Part shown: in pieces, positions 1 through 7,815 of the stretch | Layout: every line of letters begins with the position of its first letter | Position numbering within the stretch: the stretch's first letter is position 1 | From: Heterostelium multicystogenum | Taxonomy: Eukaryota > Evosea > Eumycetozoa > Acytosteliales > Acytosteliaceae | Length of the DNA stretch: 19,881 nucleotides | Direction: 5' to 3' | Assembly (NCBI GenBank): GCA_003667245.1 | Contig: RCNN01000312.1 | Coordinates: forward strand, 1 to 19,881 | Notes under the pieces: generated by a model | Database searches by the model: none | What the model saw: only the letters and a program-made list of their open reading frames with translations | Told to the model about the DNA's origin: nothing | Program-made: the position numbers and the translations under genes

Positions 1-88
1 TGCGGCTTGAGCTTGGCGAGGGTAGAAAAATCGCCGGTATCGGCTACTACAGTGGTGAATTCTTGAGTTGTTCCAGCTTGGAAGTCAT
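1..88 (-). CDS. tal: transaldolase, N-terminal end only (cut by window start)
   Basis: The first codons on the minus strand read MTSKLEQLK and, after a one-base slip, FTTVVADTGDF followed by TLAKLKP. This is the conserved start of Pseudomonas transaldolase B-type enzymes, which transfer a dihydroxyacetone unit between sedoheptulose-7-phosphate and glyceraldehyde-3-phosphate in the cytosolic pentose phosphate pathway. The start is the ATG at 88-86. A missing base around 58-60 shifts the frame after the ninth codon; if real it would kill the gene, but a sequencing indel is likelier because tal is a core gene. The active-site lysine lies outside the window. tal lies just downstream of dusA on the same strand, an order I associate with Pseudomonas. 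Confidence 0.82.
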
Positions 89-328
89 GGGGCGTGCTCT
101 GTCCTGTGGGTCTGATGACATTACCGAGCGCTGACAGCCGCTCAAGGGCGAACAAATGCATTCGATCGTTTGCGAGGGCAACAACCTGGAAAACAGCCGT
201 TTGAATCACCGGCCATGCTCAATAGGAGGCCAAAACAGCCAGCAGGTTCAACCCAGCTGCCCGATGACCACCCGATCAAACGGTGGGAGCAGCCTTGCCC
301 CATCTTCCTGACATCCCCCCCATCCAAA

Positions 329-352
329 TGTGGGAGCGGGCTTGCTCGCGAA
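329..352 (+). repeat. REP element (fluorescent Pseudomonas type), copy 1
   Basis: A 24-base stretch starting TGTGGGAGCGGGCTTG and ending CGCGAA has the form of the REP sequences scattered between genes in P. fluorescens-group genomes. Its exact reverse complement occurs at 12423-12446. It lies just beyond the inferred dusA stop (394-396), which supports dusA ending there rather than reading on into the repeat. Confidence 0.8.
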
Positions 353-393
353 GGGGCGTCGTGTCAGCCACCCAATAAACCCACTGACACCCA

Positions 394-1380
394 TCACCGC
401 CCTCCAAAAACTCCCCGGCCATATCCAGCAACGCCAGCGGATCACTGGCCTTATGAATATCCACCGACAACAACTGCCGAAAACTTCCGCGCCCCGGGAA
501 AACCCGTCCCCAGCCCCAGCGCGTGGCGCGTGATGTGATGCATCGAGCCACCTGTCGCCAGGTGTTCGACAATATAAGGACGCAACTGCGCCAACGCCTC
601 GGCACGGGTGATCACAGGTGCCGTGCTGCCAAACAGCTGCTGATCCACCTCGGCCAGCAAATACGGATTGTGATAAGCCTCGCGGCCCAGCATCACGCCA
701 TCGAAAGGTCTGCAGATGCTCCTGGCACTGTTCGAGGGTCTTGATGCCGCCGTTGAGGATGATCTCCAGTTCAGGGAAATCCTGCTTCAACTGGGCGGCA
801 ACGTCGTAGCGCAAGGGCGGGATGTCCCGATTTTCCTTCGGTGACAGCCCTTCCAGAATGGCGATTCGCGCATGCACGGTAAAACTGGTGCAGCCCGCGT
901 CCCTTCACTTGGCCAACGAAATCACACAGCTCGGCGTAACTGTCCCCGGCCGTTGATGCCGATGCGGTGCTTAACCGTTACCGGGATCGAGACGGCGTCC
1001 TGCATTGCCTTAACGCAATCCGCCACCAACGCAGGGTGTGCCATCAGGATCGCGCCAATCATGTTGTTTTGCACCCGGTCGCTGGGGCAGCCGACGTTGA
1101 GGTTCACCTCTTCGTAGCCGGCGTCCTGGGCCATGCGGGCGCAGGCGGCCAGGTCGGCGGGACGCTACCGCCCAACTGCAGGGCGAGTGGATGCTCGGCC
1201 TCGTTATGGCGCAGGAAACGTTCGTGGTCGCCGTGGAGGATTGCGCCGGTGGTGACCATCTCGGTGTAGAGGAGGGCGTTTTTGGACAGTAGGCGCAGGA
1301 AGTACCTGCAGTGCCTGTCAGTCCAATCCATCATCGGGGCGACGGAGAAGCGGCGGGAGAGTGGAGCGGTTTGTAGGCAT
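394..1380 (-). CDS. dusA: tRNA-dihydrouridine(20/20a) synthase DusA, multiply frameshifted
   Basis: DusA is a flavoenzyme that reduces U20/U20a in the tRNA D-loop. The sequence shows [19 protein letters not shown] near the N-terminus, [21 protein letters not shown], the catalytic-cysteine motif [26 protein letters not shown], then [55 protein letters not shown] and [15 protein letters not shown]. All segments are in order, and the total of about 329 codons fits the family. They lie in alternating frames with shifts near 1165, 950, 885, 708 and 480, and near the 3' end, where the expected stop (394-396) is one base out of frame. The start is unresolved: the ATG at 1380-1378 is out of frame with the conserved body by one base. 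The 5' end is the junction with the integrated element, which supplies the present N-terminal codons and upstream region. Confidence 0.93.
1322..1334. repeat. left attachment site (attL) core within dusA
   Basis: TCCAATCCATCAT here is repeated exactly at 9166-9178. On the minus strand it encodes the MMDW segment of dusA. Similarity between the two copies continues to the right for about 110 bp, ending in a shared GCAGTTTATCAGG, because both copies carry a dusA-like 5' end. dusA is an established integration target for a family of tyrosine integrases of prophages and islands. The exact crossover point cannot be fixed from sequence alone. Confidence 0.75.
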
Positions 1381-1539
1381 TGGAGATCTGAGTCAACGAG
1401 GCGAATGGTGTGCAGTTTATCAGGGAAGCATCGCGGGTGTCGGGGAGGTGTGTGATGCGCTCCTGACCATGTCGCACGTAACGTTAACGCGCGTGAAATA
1501 TGCCGAGGATCAGAAGCCGGACCATTGCGTCATATATCG

Positions 1540-1950
1540 TGGTCTTACCCCGATATCCGTTCGCCAGGTCTCCAGACGCTACTGGGTGACCTACATCGGG
1601 ATCGATATCACCGGCACGGGTTCCGGCGTGGCGCAGCTGGTGAAGCAGTTCTTCCCGAACATCACCACGTTCAGCTACTCACCCGAAGTCAAAACCCGCC
1701 TGGTGCTGAAGGCTTACGACGTCATCAAAAACGGCAGGCTGGAGTTCGATGCGGGCTGGACGGATATGGCGCAGTCATTGATGGCTATCCGCAAAACAAT
1801 CACCGCCTCCGGGCGCATGTTCACTTACACGGCCGGTCGCACAGACGAACGGGCCATGCCGACCTAGCGTGGGCGCTGTTCCACGCGCTGCACAACGAAC
1901 CCCTTGAAGGGCAGACCACGGCGAACACCGGATTTATGGAGTCCTACTGA
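1540..1950 (+). pseudogene. P: P2-like phage terminase large (ATPase) subunit, C-terminal remnant
   Basis: The readable part begins around RYWVTYIGIDITGTG and continues through QLVKQFFPNITTFSYSPEVK, TRLVLKAYDVIKNGRLEFDA and MAIRKTITASGR, then, after a frameshift near 1850, HADLAWALFHALHNEPL to the TGA at 1948-1950. This matches the nuclease-side C-terminal part of P2 gpP-type terminases, which cut and pump DNA into proheads. The ATPase half (Walker A/B) is absent: upstream DNA runs straight into the attL region at about 1440-1530 with nothing terminase-like. The gene is therefore 5'-truncated, not merely frameshifted. Its stop overlaps the portal ATG (ATGA at 1947-1952), the P then Q operon order of P2-like phages. 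Confidence 0.8.
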
Positions 1951-3007
1951 TGAGCAGACGTAAGCGCGGACACCCAGCTGGCCACCGCTCAGCCACCCGT
2001 TGAAGGGGATTTGCTGCCGCCTGAGTCCGGGCCGGTTGAAGCGTTCACTTTCGGTGATCCCGCTCCCGTGTTGGATAGCCGGGAGATCCTCGAACTACCT
2101 GGAGTGCTGGGCCAATGGCCGTTGGTTTGAAACACCGGATGTCCATGGACGGCCTGGCGAAAACGACCCGGGCCAGCGTGTACCTCCAGTCGGGGCTGAA
2201 CTTCAAGCGCAACATGCTTGCCCGCACGTTCGTTCCCCACCGGCTGTTGAGTCGCCAAGCCTTTGAGCAGTTCGCCTGGACTGGCTCTGGTGTGGCAACT
2301 GCTACCTGGAAAAGCGCAAACAACATGCTCCGCAACACCATGGCCTGCTGCCTCCACTGGCGAAGTACATGCGCCGGGGTGTGGACATGGAGACCTATTA
2401 CCAGGTGCGTGGCTGGAAGGACGAACATGAATTTGCCCCCGGTTCGATCTGCCACTTGCGCGAGGCCGATATCAACCAGGAAAATCTACGGCCTGCCGGA
2501 GTGGCTGGCAGCGCTGCAAAGCGCACTGCTCAACGAGAGCGCCACGCTGTTCCGGCGCAAGTACTACAACAACGGCAGCCATGCCGGTTTCATTCTGTAC
2601 ATGACCGACGCGGCGCAGAAGGAAGAGGACATCGACTCACTGCGCACCGCACTGAAGAACTCGAAAGGGCCAGGCAACTTTCGCAACCTGTTTGTGTACG
2701 CGCCGGCAGGCAAGAAAGACGGCATTCAGCTCATCCCGGTGAGCGAGGTTGCGGCCAAGGACGAATTCAGCTCGATCAAAAACATCAGCCGTGACGATCT
2801 GCTCGCGGCGTTGCGCATTCCACCGCAGTTGATGGGGCATCGTGCCGCAGAACGCGGGCGGTTTTGGGTCGTTGCGGGAGGCTGCTGAGGTTTGGGCGGT
2901 CAACGAGCTGGAGCCGTTGCAGGCGAGGCTGGGCCCAGGTCAACGAGTGCTGGGTGAAGAGGTTGTCAGGTTTCAAGGAGTTTGAGCTTCCTACGGGAGG
3001 AAAATAA
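1950..3007 (+). CDS. Q: P2-like phage portal protein (gpQ family), frameshifted
   Basis: The start is the ATG at 1950, overlapping the terminase stop. Recognisable blocks in order are VEAFTFGDPAPVLDSREIL split over a shift, YLECWANGRWFETP, MDGLAKTTRASVYLQSGL, NMLARTFVPHRLLSRQAFEQ, ADINQ, YGLPEWLAALQSALLNESAT, LFRRKYYNNGSHAGFILYMT, NSKGPGNFRNLF, SEVAAKDEFSSIKN and ISRDDLLAALRIPPQLMG. The tail reaches ELPTGGK and TAA at 3005-3007. The portal is the dodecameric ring at the capsid vertex through which DNA enters. The length of about 350 codons is normal for the family, so the gene is essentially full-length, with at least six one-base shifts (for example near 1968, 2140, 2275, 2485, 2845 and 2935). 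None of the downstream capsid genes (scaffold, capsid, terminase small subunit) follow, so it is orphaned. Confidence 0.88.
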
Positions 3008-3213
3008 GCATGGCATAGTTTCTAACGTGGGGTTGAGGTGGCATTGTTCGTTCGGAGTACCGACGAAGATAAGCCGAAAAGGTGAACAGTCAGAAATTGT
3101 TTAGCAAAACCCACGCGATGATGCAAAGGGGACTACTGCCGACAGGACGAAAATTTTAGAGGTGCTCTTAAGGTGCTATCTAAACGGCGCCAAAAGTAGC
3201 GATTCTTGAAAAG

Positions 3214-3246
3214 TTAAATGGTCGGAATCTTCATTCGACCATTTAA
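3214..3246 (-). terminator. hairpin terminator after the bacteriocin-immunity operon
   Basis: TTAAATGGTCG (3214-3224) and CGACCATTTAA (3236-3246) form a perfect 11-bp stem with an 11-base loop, just beyond the inferred immunity stop at 3255. On the minus strand it is followed by CTTTTC, a short U-rich tail. The AT-rich outer part of the stem could also work in the opposite direction. Confidence 0.65.
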
Positions 3247-3254
3247 TCTTCGAG

Positions 3255-3821
3255 TCATTGCTTTTGTTTTTGACGCTTCAATAATAGTTGTGGAATGAAA
3301 TAGAACGCGGAGTAAGCAATGATCGGGAAACAATTGAAAAACAAGTAGAATGCCGGAAGAAAATAGTGCGTAGGGAATAATGTGCCTACCTAAGAATCCC
3401 CATTTTTGAGTGAGAGTTCCTAGATCGGTTTCCTGCATGTAAAAAGCATTAGATGGCAAAAAAAAATAAAAGCAGTAATTGAATTAATATTGCGGAGTAT
3501 TTCGCGATAGTTCCATGGCTTTCGTATTGGTCAAGGGTCAATTATCATGGTTTTTGCGAATTTTTTATAAAGGTTAATAACGGAGAATAGTGGGCCGAAA
3601 ATACTGATGTAGTTTGTGATTAGCTTGGAGTTAAATGGAGAGTTGGATGTCCAGAATCCCACAAGTCCAAGTAGTTTTTCATTAATGAAGGTGTCTAGCT
3701 CCAAATGAAAATGTGTTTCGGGACTTGTTGGTAGTAGAAATGCAATAATGAAGATTGGAATTATCGTGAGCACGATAAATGCATATGGCATTTCGATTAA
3801 TTGTTTGGTTTTTTTGGTCAT
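3255..3821 (-). CDS. colicin-type immunity protein (membrane), two frameshifts
   Basis: This gene lies directly downstream of the pore-forming bacteriocin on the same strand and has about four hydrophobic segments, the pattern of the inner-membrane immunity proteins that block pore opening. The N-terminal part starts MTKKTKQLIEMPYAFIVL, with the first membrane segment at about residues 13-31 and a second one near residues 70-85. After a one-base slip at about 3537 a second part carries two more hydrophobic stretches (near 3470 and 3370). A second slip at about 3320 leads to a basic tail ending in TGA at 3255-3257. The length of about 188 residues resembles the longer colicin A/B/N-type immunity proteins rather than the shorter E1/Ia type. 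GGAA lies about 10 bases before the ATG. Specificity for the adjacent toxin is inferred from position. Confidence 0.72.
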
Positions 3822-3850
3822 TTGATTTGCATTCCGGGATCGTAAATAGA

Positions 3851-3883
3851 TGGCGCCTTGCCAAATTTCCTAGCAAGGCGCCA
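3851..3883 (-). terminator. hairpin between bacteriocin and immunity genes
   Basis: TGGCGCCTTGC (3851-3861) and GCAAGGCGCCA (3873-3883) form a perfect 11-bp stem with an 11-base loop, placed between the bacteriocin stop (3889-3891) and the immunity ATG (3821). On the minus strand it is followed by TCTATTTACG, a poor U-tract. It may be an attenuator or an mRNA-stabilising hairpin rather than a full terminator. Confidence 0.55.
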
Positions 3884-3888
3884 TCGTA

Positions 3889-5573
3889 TCAGTTAAGAAC
3901 CAAGTTGTTGATTTTATCTACAGATTTAGCATTGAATAGTGACGCTATTGCAGCCATTAGAACTGCTACAACTACCACTCCAACCGCTGTGCTACTCCAT
4001 ACAGGAGCCGTTAAGGCGAAGATTACGGCAAGCAAGGCACCTGCACCGATGCCTAGCGCCATGGCCTCAAGCTCCAGCATTAGCGGTTTCCAAGAGCCAG
4101 TTTCAAAACCAACTGCAGCCGCTTCTCGGACGGAGTTTGCTTGAGAAATGTAGCCTACAACACCAAAACGCCTTGCCTAGGCGAGTAACATTGTCCGCAA
4201 AAGTCGCTTTGTCTAAAGCTCTGAGCGCGTCAACGACCGCTTTTGTATCTTGTGCACTCAGCCTTGTATTTGGATTGACTCTAACCTTTTCGAACGTTGT
4301 CATTGCATCATTGAAGCTTCGGATTTTACTGCCTGAGATGCTAGCCTGCATCTCGAGAAGCAATATTACTCATGTTTGCGCCATACTTTTGGGAGAATGC
4401 GTTCACCAAGATGCTGCAGCAAAATTTACAGAGTCGATGTAATTTGCTTTTTGTTTCTCTTCTCGTTCTTTTCGCTTCAGCCTCTCTTGCTCGCGCGGCC
4501 AAGTCTTTAAAGGCATTTGCCGTATCGGTTAGTTGTCGCACCGATTCTGAATGAAGAAGCGAATCATGATAGTCGGCCCAACGCTTCCCTAGATCAGTGT
4601 TTGCTTGCAACTCAACTAGTTTATGAAGAGCTTCCAGTTCTGGTTTGGACATTGGAGACTTAATGTGAGGGCTGTCACGGTTTTACTGACTTATATGGTC
4701 CGATGGCTGCTGTTTCAATCTTGATCTTGGCTTCTATTGCAGTCAGGTAGTTTTGTAGCGCTTGCGAGTGTGTTGTACCTTCTAAAGGTGGTACGGACTT
4801 CACGATATGCTCTTGCAGAAAATACGGAAGTAGCTGAATTTGAAAGTCCTTTTCAGTATCAATGACAGATAGACTATTTCCAACCCAAGACGCAGTTTGA
4901 TCTAGCGCGGAGCCTGGAGCGAGTTTAGCTTGATCGATTTTTTTGGCTAGCAGCGGTAGTTGGTTCACCAAGATGGTGTTTTCTAGCGAAAATCCGCTTT
5001 AGTTCCAGGGCTGCTCTGTAAGCTGAATCAATCTCCGCAAGGGCTTCATTGAACTTTGCTGCATGCACACCTTCATAGATCTTTCGAAATGGCAGGTCAA
5101 CCATCAAGAATAGTGGGTTCAATCCGTAAAGAGCATGTGCTGCGGGCACTTTGGCTTGATACTCATCGGTTTTTGATTTGATAACTTTAACAGTTGTTTC
5201 GAGATCCTTCTGAGCCGCGTTGATTGGGGAAAGTACGAGTCCACCTCGAGCCACAAATTTTTTTTTGCTCGATTTCATTTTTGACTGTTTCTGAAAGTTT
5301 GTTGAAAACTCCAGTATATTCTTCATCAATAACGATTTTCAGATACTTGTGTTCTCCTACAAAATCATCCCACATGAATGGGGTGAGTGGGTTGAGCTTA
5401 CCTGAACCACTACCTTCCCCTCGACGGGGACCGTCATACAGTCCCCAAGCCACATTGCCCATATACATCGAAGTCATCGTGGGTAGGTGGCCGGTGATGG
5501 GAATTGGACCCAGTAGATATGAGCTCGGACCAGTTTTGATGTGTGGGCCTAAGTACGTTCCAGTGCTAGACAT
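3889..5573 (-). CDS. pore-forming bacteriocin (S-type pyocin/colicin-like), multiply frameshifted
   Basis: The C-terminal segment (4080-3889) is a long hydrophobic hairpin (ALGIGAGALLAVIFAL, then VGVVVVAVLMAAIASLF) followed by SVDKINNLVL. This is the signature end of pore-forming colicins, which depolarise the inner membrane of related cells. Just upstream, 4363-4165 holds the amphipathic-helix region (including LSAQDTKAVVDALRALDKATF) that is also typical of that domain. Further upstream (5329-4430) are charged helical segments expected of a translocation/receptor part, and a Gly/Ser-rich stretch (GPRRGEGSGSGK) near 5410. The start is the ATG at 5573, with AAGGGA six bases before it. About 560 codons fit S-type bacteriocins. 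Frame changes occur near 5265, 4985, 4685, 4440, 4370 and 4160, several in homopolymers. An SOS-type promoter lies upstream and the immunity gene downstream. The receptor target is unknown. Confidence 0.82.
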
Positions 5574-5633
5574 ATAAATCCCTTTAATTTGTTGATAGTG
5601 ACTGTTGCTGCTTGGAAGTAAGCAGTCGCACGC

Positions 5634-5662
5634 ACTGTATGCATGTACAGTATTTATGGCAA
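5634..5662 (-). promoter_or_regulatory. SOS promoter of the bacteriocin: LexA box overlapping a sigma70 promoter
   Basis: CTGTATGCATGTACAG (5635-5650) has the CTGTA...TACAG ends and the 16-bp spacing of a LexA box. On the minus strand a promoter fits over it: TTGCCA (5662-5657), a 17-base spacer, then TACAGT (5639-5634). The box covers the -10 and most of the spacer, so bound LexA would block RNA polymerase. The bacteriocin ATG is about 60 bases downstream. DNA-damage induction of the toxin-immunity operon is inferred from this. Confidence 0.8.
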
Positions 5663-5699
5663 CATACAATTGATAACCATTCGTATCAAAATATTTCAA

Positions 5700-5925
5700 C
5701 CCGATAAGCTCGCTCGCACTTGGCGCGCGCCGTCGTCCCCCCACCTCGCCTGCGGGCTAAATGGGTCGTTTTTTCTGCGACCCTGCGGACCACTCTCGGC
5801 GGTTCAGGCTGGGCGCGTGCTTGGCGTTTTGGAGGGGGTAGAAACCTGCGAAACCCTGCACTGAGGGGGGATTTCGTAGAGCGGGGTTGGAGGCTTTGCT
5901 CTTGAGGGGGAGGGGGGAGTCTCTG
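5700..5925. other. GC-rich tract of uncertain function (open on both strands)
   Basis: Between the bacteriocin promoter and the repeat cluster lies a GC-rich block that begins with the palindrome GGCGCGCGCC (5720-5729). It is open on the plus strand (a 61-codon frame at 5720-5905) and on the minus strand (118 codons, 5686-6042). Neither has a good ribosome site or a recognisable domain, and both translations are low-complexity (Arg, Gly, Pro). I cannot tell whether either is made. The tract might be a structured or regulatory RNA region of the element. Confidence 0.3.
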
Positions 5926-5930
5926 AAAGA

Positions 5931-6193
5931 GTAATTTCAGTAATCTCGCTACAGAAATGGTCTGGAGGCCACGTATTCCGTGGGTGTTGAGATTACAAAA
6001 AGGAGTAATAGAGAAGTAATAGAAAAGGTAATTTTCTATCAAGCTATTGATTTTAAAGGGTTTTATTGGTCATGAGGATTACATTAATAAAGGGTAATCA
6101 GATTACTTCAATATTACTTAAAGATTACCTTTTGCTGTAAAAATAATACCCTTTAATTTCAAATACTTGAGCGTAGAAAGCGGCCAAGATTAC
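5931..6193. repeat. cluster of about 11 GTAAT/ATTAC pentamers
   Basis: In some 260 AT-rich bases the pentamer GTAAT or its complement ATTAC occurs at 5931, 5940, 5992, 6005, 6016, 6028, 6078, 6094, 6102, 6113, 6124 and 6189, often as AGTAAT or GATTACT. Two copies face each other at 6094-6106 (GTAATCAGATTAC). Spacing is irregular, often 9-12 bases. No gene is visible from 5925 to 6480. Such clusters are typical of replication-initiator or repressor binding sites in phages and satellites, but no initiator gene remains nearby, so the role is open. Confidence 0.5.
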
Positions 6194-6219
6194 TTATGTT
6201 ACTCTTTTTTTTTTGCCCA

Positions 6220-6487
6220 AAAAATTTTGAGTCTTAGCCCCACCTACGTGCATGCGCACACACGTGAATCGCTTCTGTTGATCGCGGTGATTCGTCTGGG
6301 CGATGGGAGATGCTTGGGCGCTGTATGAATAGAGCCGGGATTGGTGCGACAGGCTTTCGCTACGTGAAGGTACGTGGCGTTATGCTGGCCCTGGGGAAGC
6401 TAGTCAGTGACGAGGTCAAGGTATACGCCTGGCAGTGTGCCCAGCTATCGTGGTCTAACCTTTACTTCCCTATAACGGAAAATAGCG
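6220..6487. other. non-coding stretch upstream of the membrane-anchored gene
   Basis: I see no supported gene here. The stretch starts after a run of nine T (about 6206-6214). It contains a 70-codon open frame at 6310-6522 with no ribosome site or recognisable domain. It presumably carries the promoter for the gene at 6488, but no convincing -35/-10 pair stands out. Confidence 0.3.
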
Positions 6488-6995
6488 ATGGCTCTGGATT
6501 CCGTAGCACCTTATGCGTTTAACCCCAACGAACTTTTGACGCTTGGAATTGCTGCCTATGCAGCCGTGGTTTCTACCTTCGTTCTAGGCTGGGACGCTTA
6601 CAAATGGCTAGCTTCTGGAGCAAAGATCGATTTGTCCGCTTCGACTGGGATGAAGATCGTAGGTGGTTCAGTTGAAGATCCGAAAACATACGTTTCTATA
6701 ACAGCGTGGAATGTCGGAGATCAACCAACCACCATCACAAACTTGGGGGGAATGTATTTTGATTCTTGGTGGCGGGCATATGTTACCCGGAGGGGGGCGT
6801 CCGAGGCTTTCATCGTCACTCAACCATCGCAAACCCAACGTATACCTTATCGCTTTGAAGTCGGAGAATCAATGGCTCGGATTAGCTGATCAGACCGAAG
6901 GCATTATGCAGCAGGCAAAGGAAGGGTATCTGTTTCTTATTCTCTACACAGCAAAAGGCGGCCGTGGGCGTAGAGTTCGTGTGAAATGTCGATAG
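6488..6995 (+). CDS. hypothetical protein with one N-terminal membrane segment
   Basis: The start is the ATG at 6488 (GGAAA eight to twelve bases upstream). Residues about 16-37 (LLTLGIAAYAAVVSTFVLGW) form a single membrane helix. A soluble part follows with GMKIVGG, YVSITAWNVGDQPTTITNLG and YFDSWWRAYV, which looks like a beta-rich domain; the segment NVGDQPTTITNLG resembles a motif I associate with small uncharacterised bacterial membrane-anchored proteins. The frame breaks near 6872 and continues in another frame (QWLGLADQTEGI to VRVKCR) to TAG at 6993-6995, giving about 169 residues. It points towards the ATPase/Toprim module on the other strand, with only 72 bases between the two stops. 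No function can be assigned. Confidence 0.6.
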
Positions 6996-7067
6996 AAAGA
7001 GGTCACTGAGTCATGAGGTTGTCGGTTGGCAACCACCCTGCGACCTAACAATGGGCACTTTTAGTTT

Positions 7068-7815
7068 TCAGGGACCGGCTGTAGGTGATGCAACCCGTTG
7101 CAGAACGTCCAGTCCAAAATAATCGGCAAGAAAAATCGGGAATGCGCTGAGCACGGGTAGGGGGTCATTCGGCGACCCATTTGTTAGTTGCGTTAGCGCA
7201 AGGGATACCTGATTGCTCACAGGCGCTAGAGTGTCTTTGTGAGTCGTTAGTATGTTGGCCTTTCGAAGATTAGCCTCAATCAAAATTTGCCATCCTTGTT
7301 TGTCGATTTTTTTTGCGTCTCGGTAAGCGTGGCTGCCCCGGTTTGCGGAAAGTTGTTTATAGCGCGCACCCACGCAGTCGGAAATGGCCACAGTCCTATC
7401 TAGATACTCTTCAATATCTTGAAAGTCTCGTATGGCTTCAATCATCGGGTAGCTTATGAATAACTTCCCGTGCTCCGTCTCGTTATCGAAACGACCCAGC
7501 ATATTTAGCAGGTTTTCCCCGGTGAACTTTTCGTCATTTGGCTCTAGATCAAAGAAGAGATAAATTTGGCCAATTTGGTCACGCCTGAGACCTTTTATAT
7601 GCTCGTCTTCATTCGTACTCGGATTTAACTCTTTAATTAGTTCAAAAAGATCCAAGTCATCGTCTGCCGAGATTTGCTCGTAGAGTTCATAAAGGTCATT
7701 TTGAAAACTCGCCAAGATTCGGTTTTCTTGTCCATGGAAAAAACGCATGCTCTAAACTTCTAAAGTAGAGTTTTTCCGCTTTTTCACCTTCAAATATGAA
7801 TAGCGTCCGCTCCAT
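7068..7815 (-). CDS. Toprim-like partner protein of the ATPase (putative nuclease effector)
   Basis: The start is the ATG at 7815, sharing one base with the TAA of the upstream ATPase gene, so the two are probably translationally coupled. The first residues, MERTLFIFEGEKAEKLYF, contain an EGE motif at the place of the Toprim motif-1 glutamate. Further on, IYLFFDLEPND fits the acidic second Toprim motif (D-x-E here), and LFISYPMIEAIRDF resembles the conserved segment that follows in RloB/DUF4435/OLD-type Toprim proteins. A one-base slip in the T-run near 7740 separates the first 26 codons from the rest. About 248 residues. Toprim proteins paired with AAA/ABC-type ATPases act as DNA or RNA nucleases in defence systems (for example OLD, Gabija, PARIS). 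Membership in any named system is not shown. Confidence 0.65.

Noticed and set aside
89..328. Extra gene between tal and dusA
   Set aside because: Short open frames exist on both strands but none has a ribosome site or recognisable sequence; probably the tal upstream region.
1361..1530. N-terminal extension of the terminase frame back to 1361
   Set aside because: This DNA is the attL/dusA upstream region; the translation has nothing terminase-like before about RYWVTYIGID.
3008..3213. Further phage capsid gene after the portal
   Set aside because: No frame in this stretch resembles a capsid or scaffold gene; it appears to be non-coding junction DNA.
3889..5573. Programmed frameshifting in the bacteriocin
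   Set aside because: Shifts are too many and occur equally in unrelated core genes; no slippery site with a downstream structure stands out.
5931..6193. CRISPR array
   Set aside because: The repeated unit is only five bases, in both orientations and irregularly spaced; there are no uniform repeats, spacers or cas genes.
6310..6522. 70-codon plus-strand frame before the membrane-anchored gene
   Set aside because: No ribosome site, no domain, and it overlaps the ATG region of the better supported gene at 6488.
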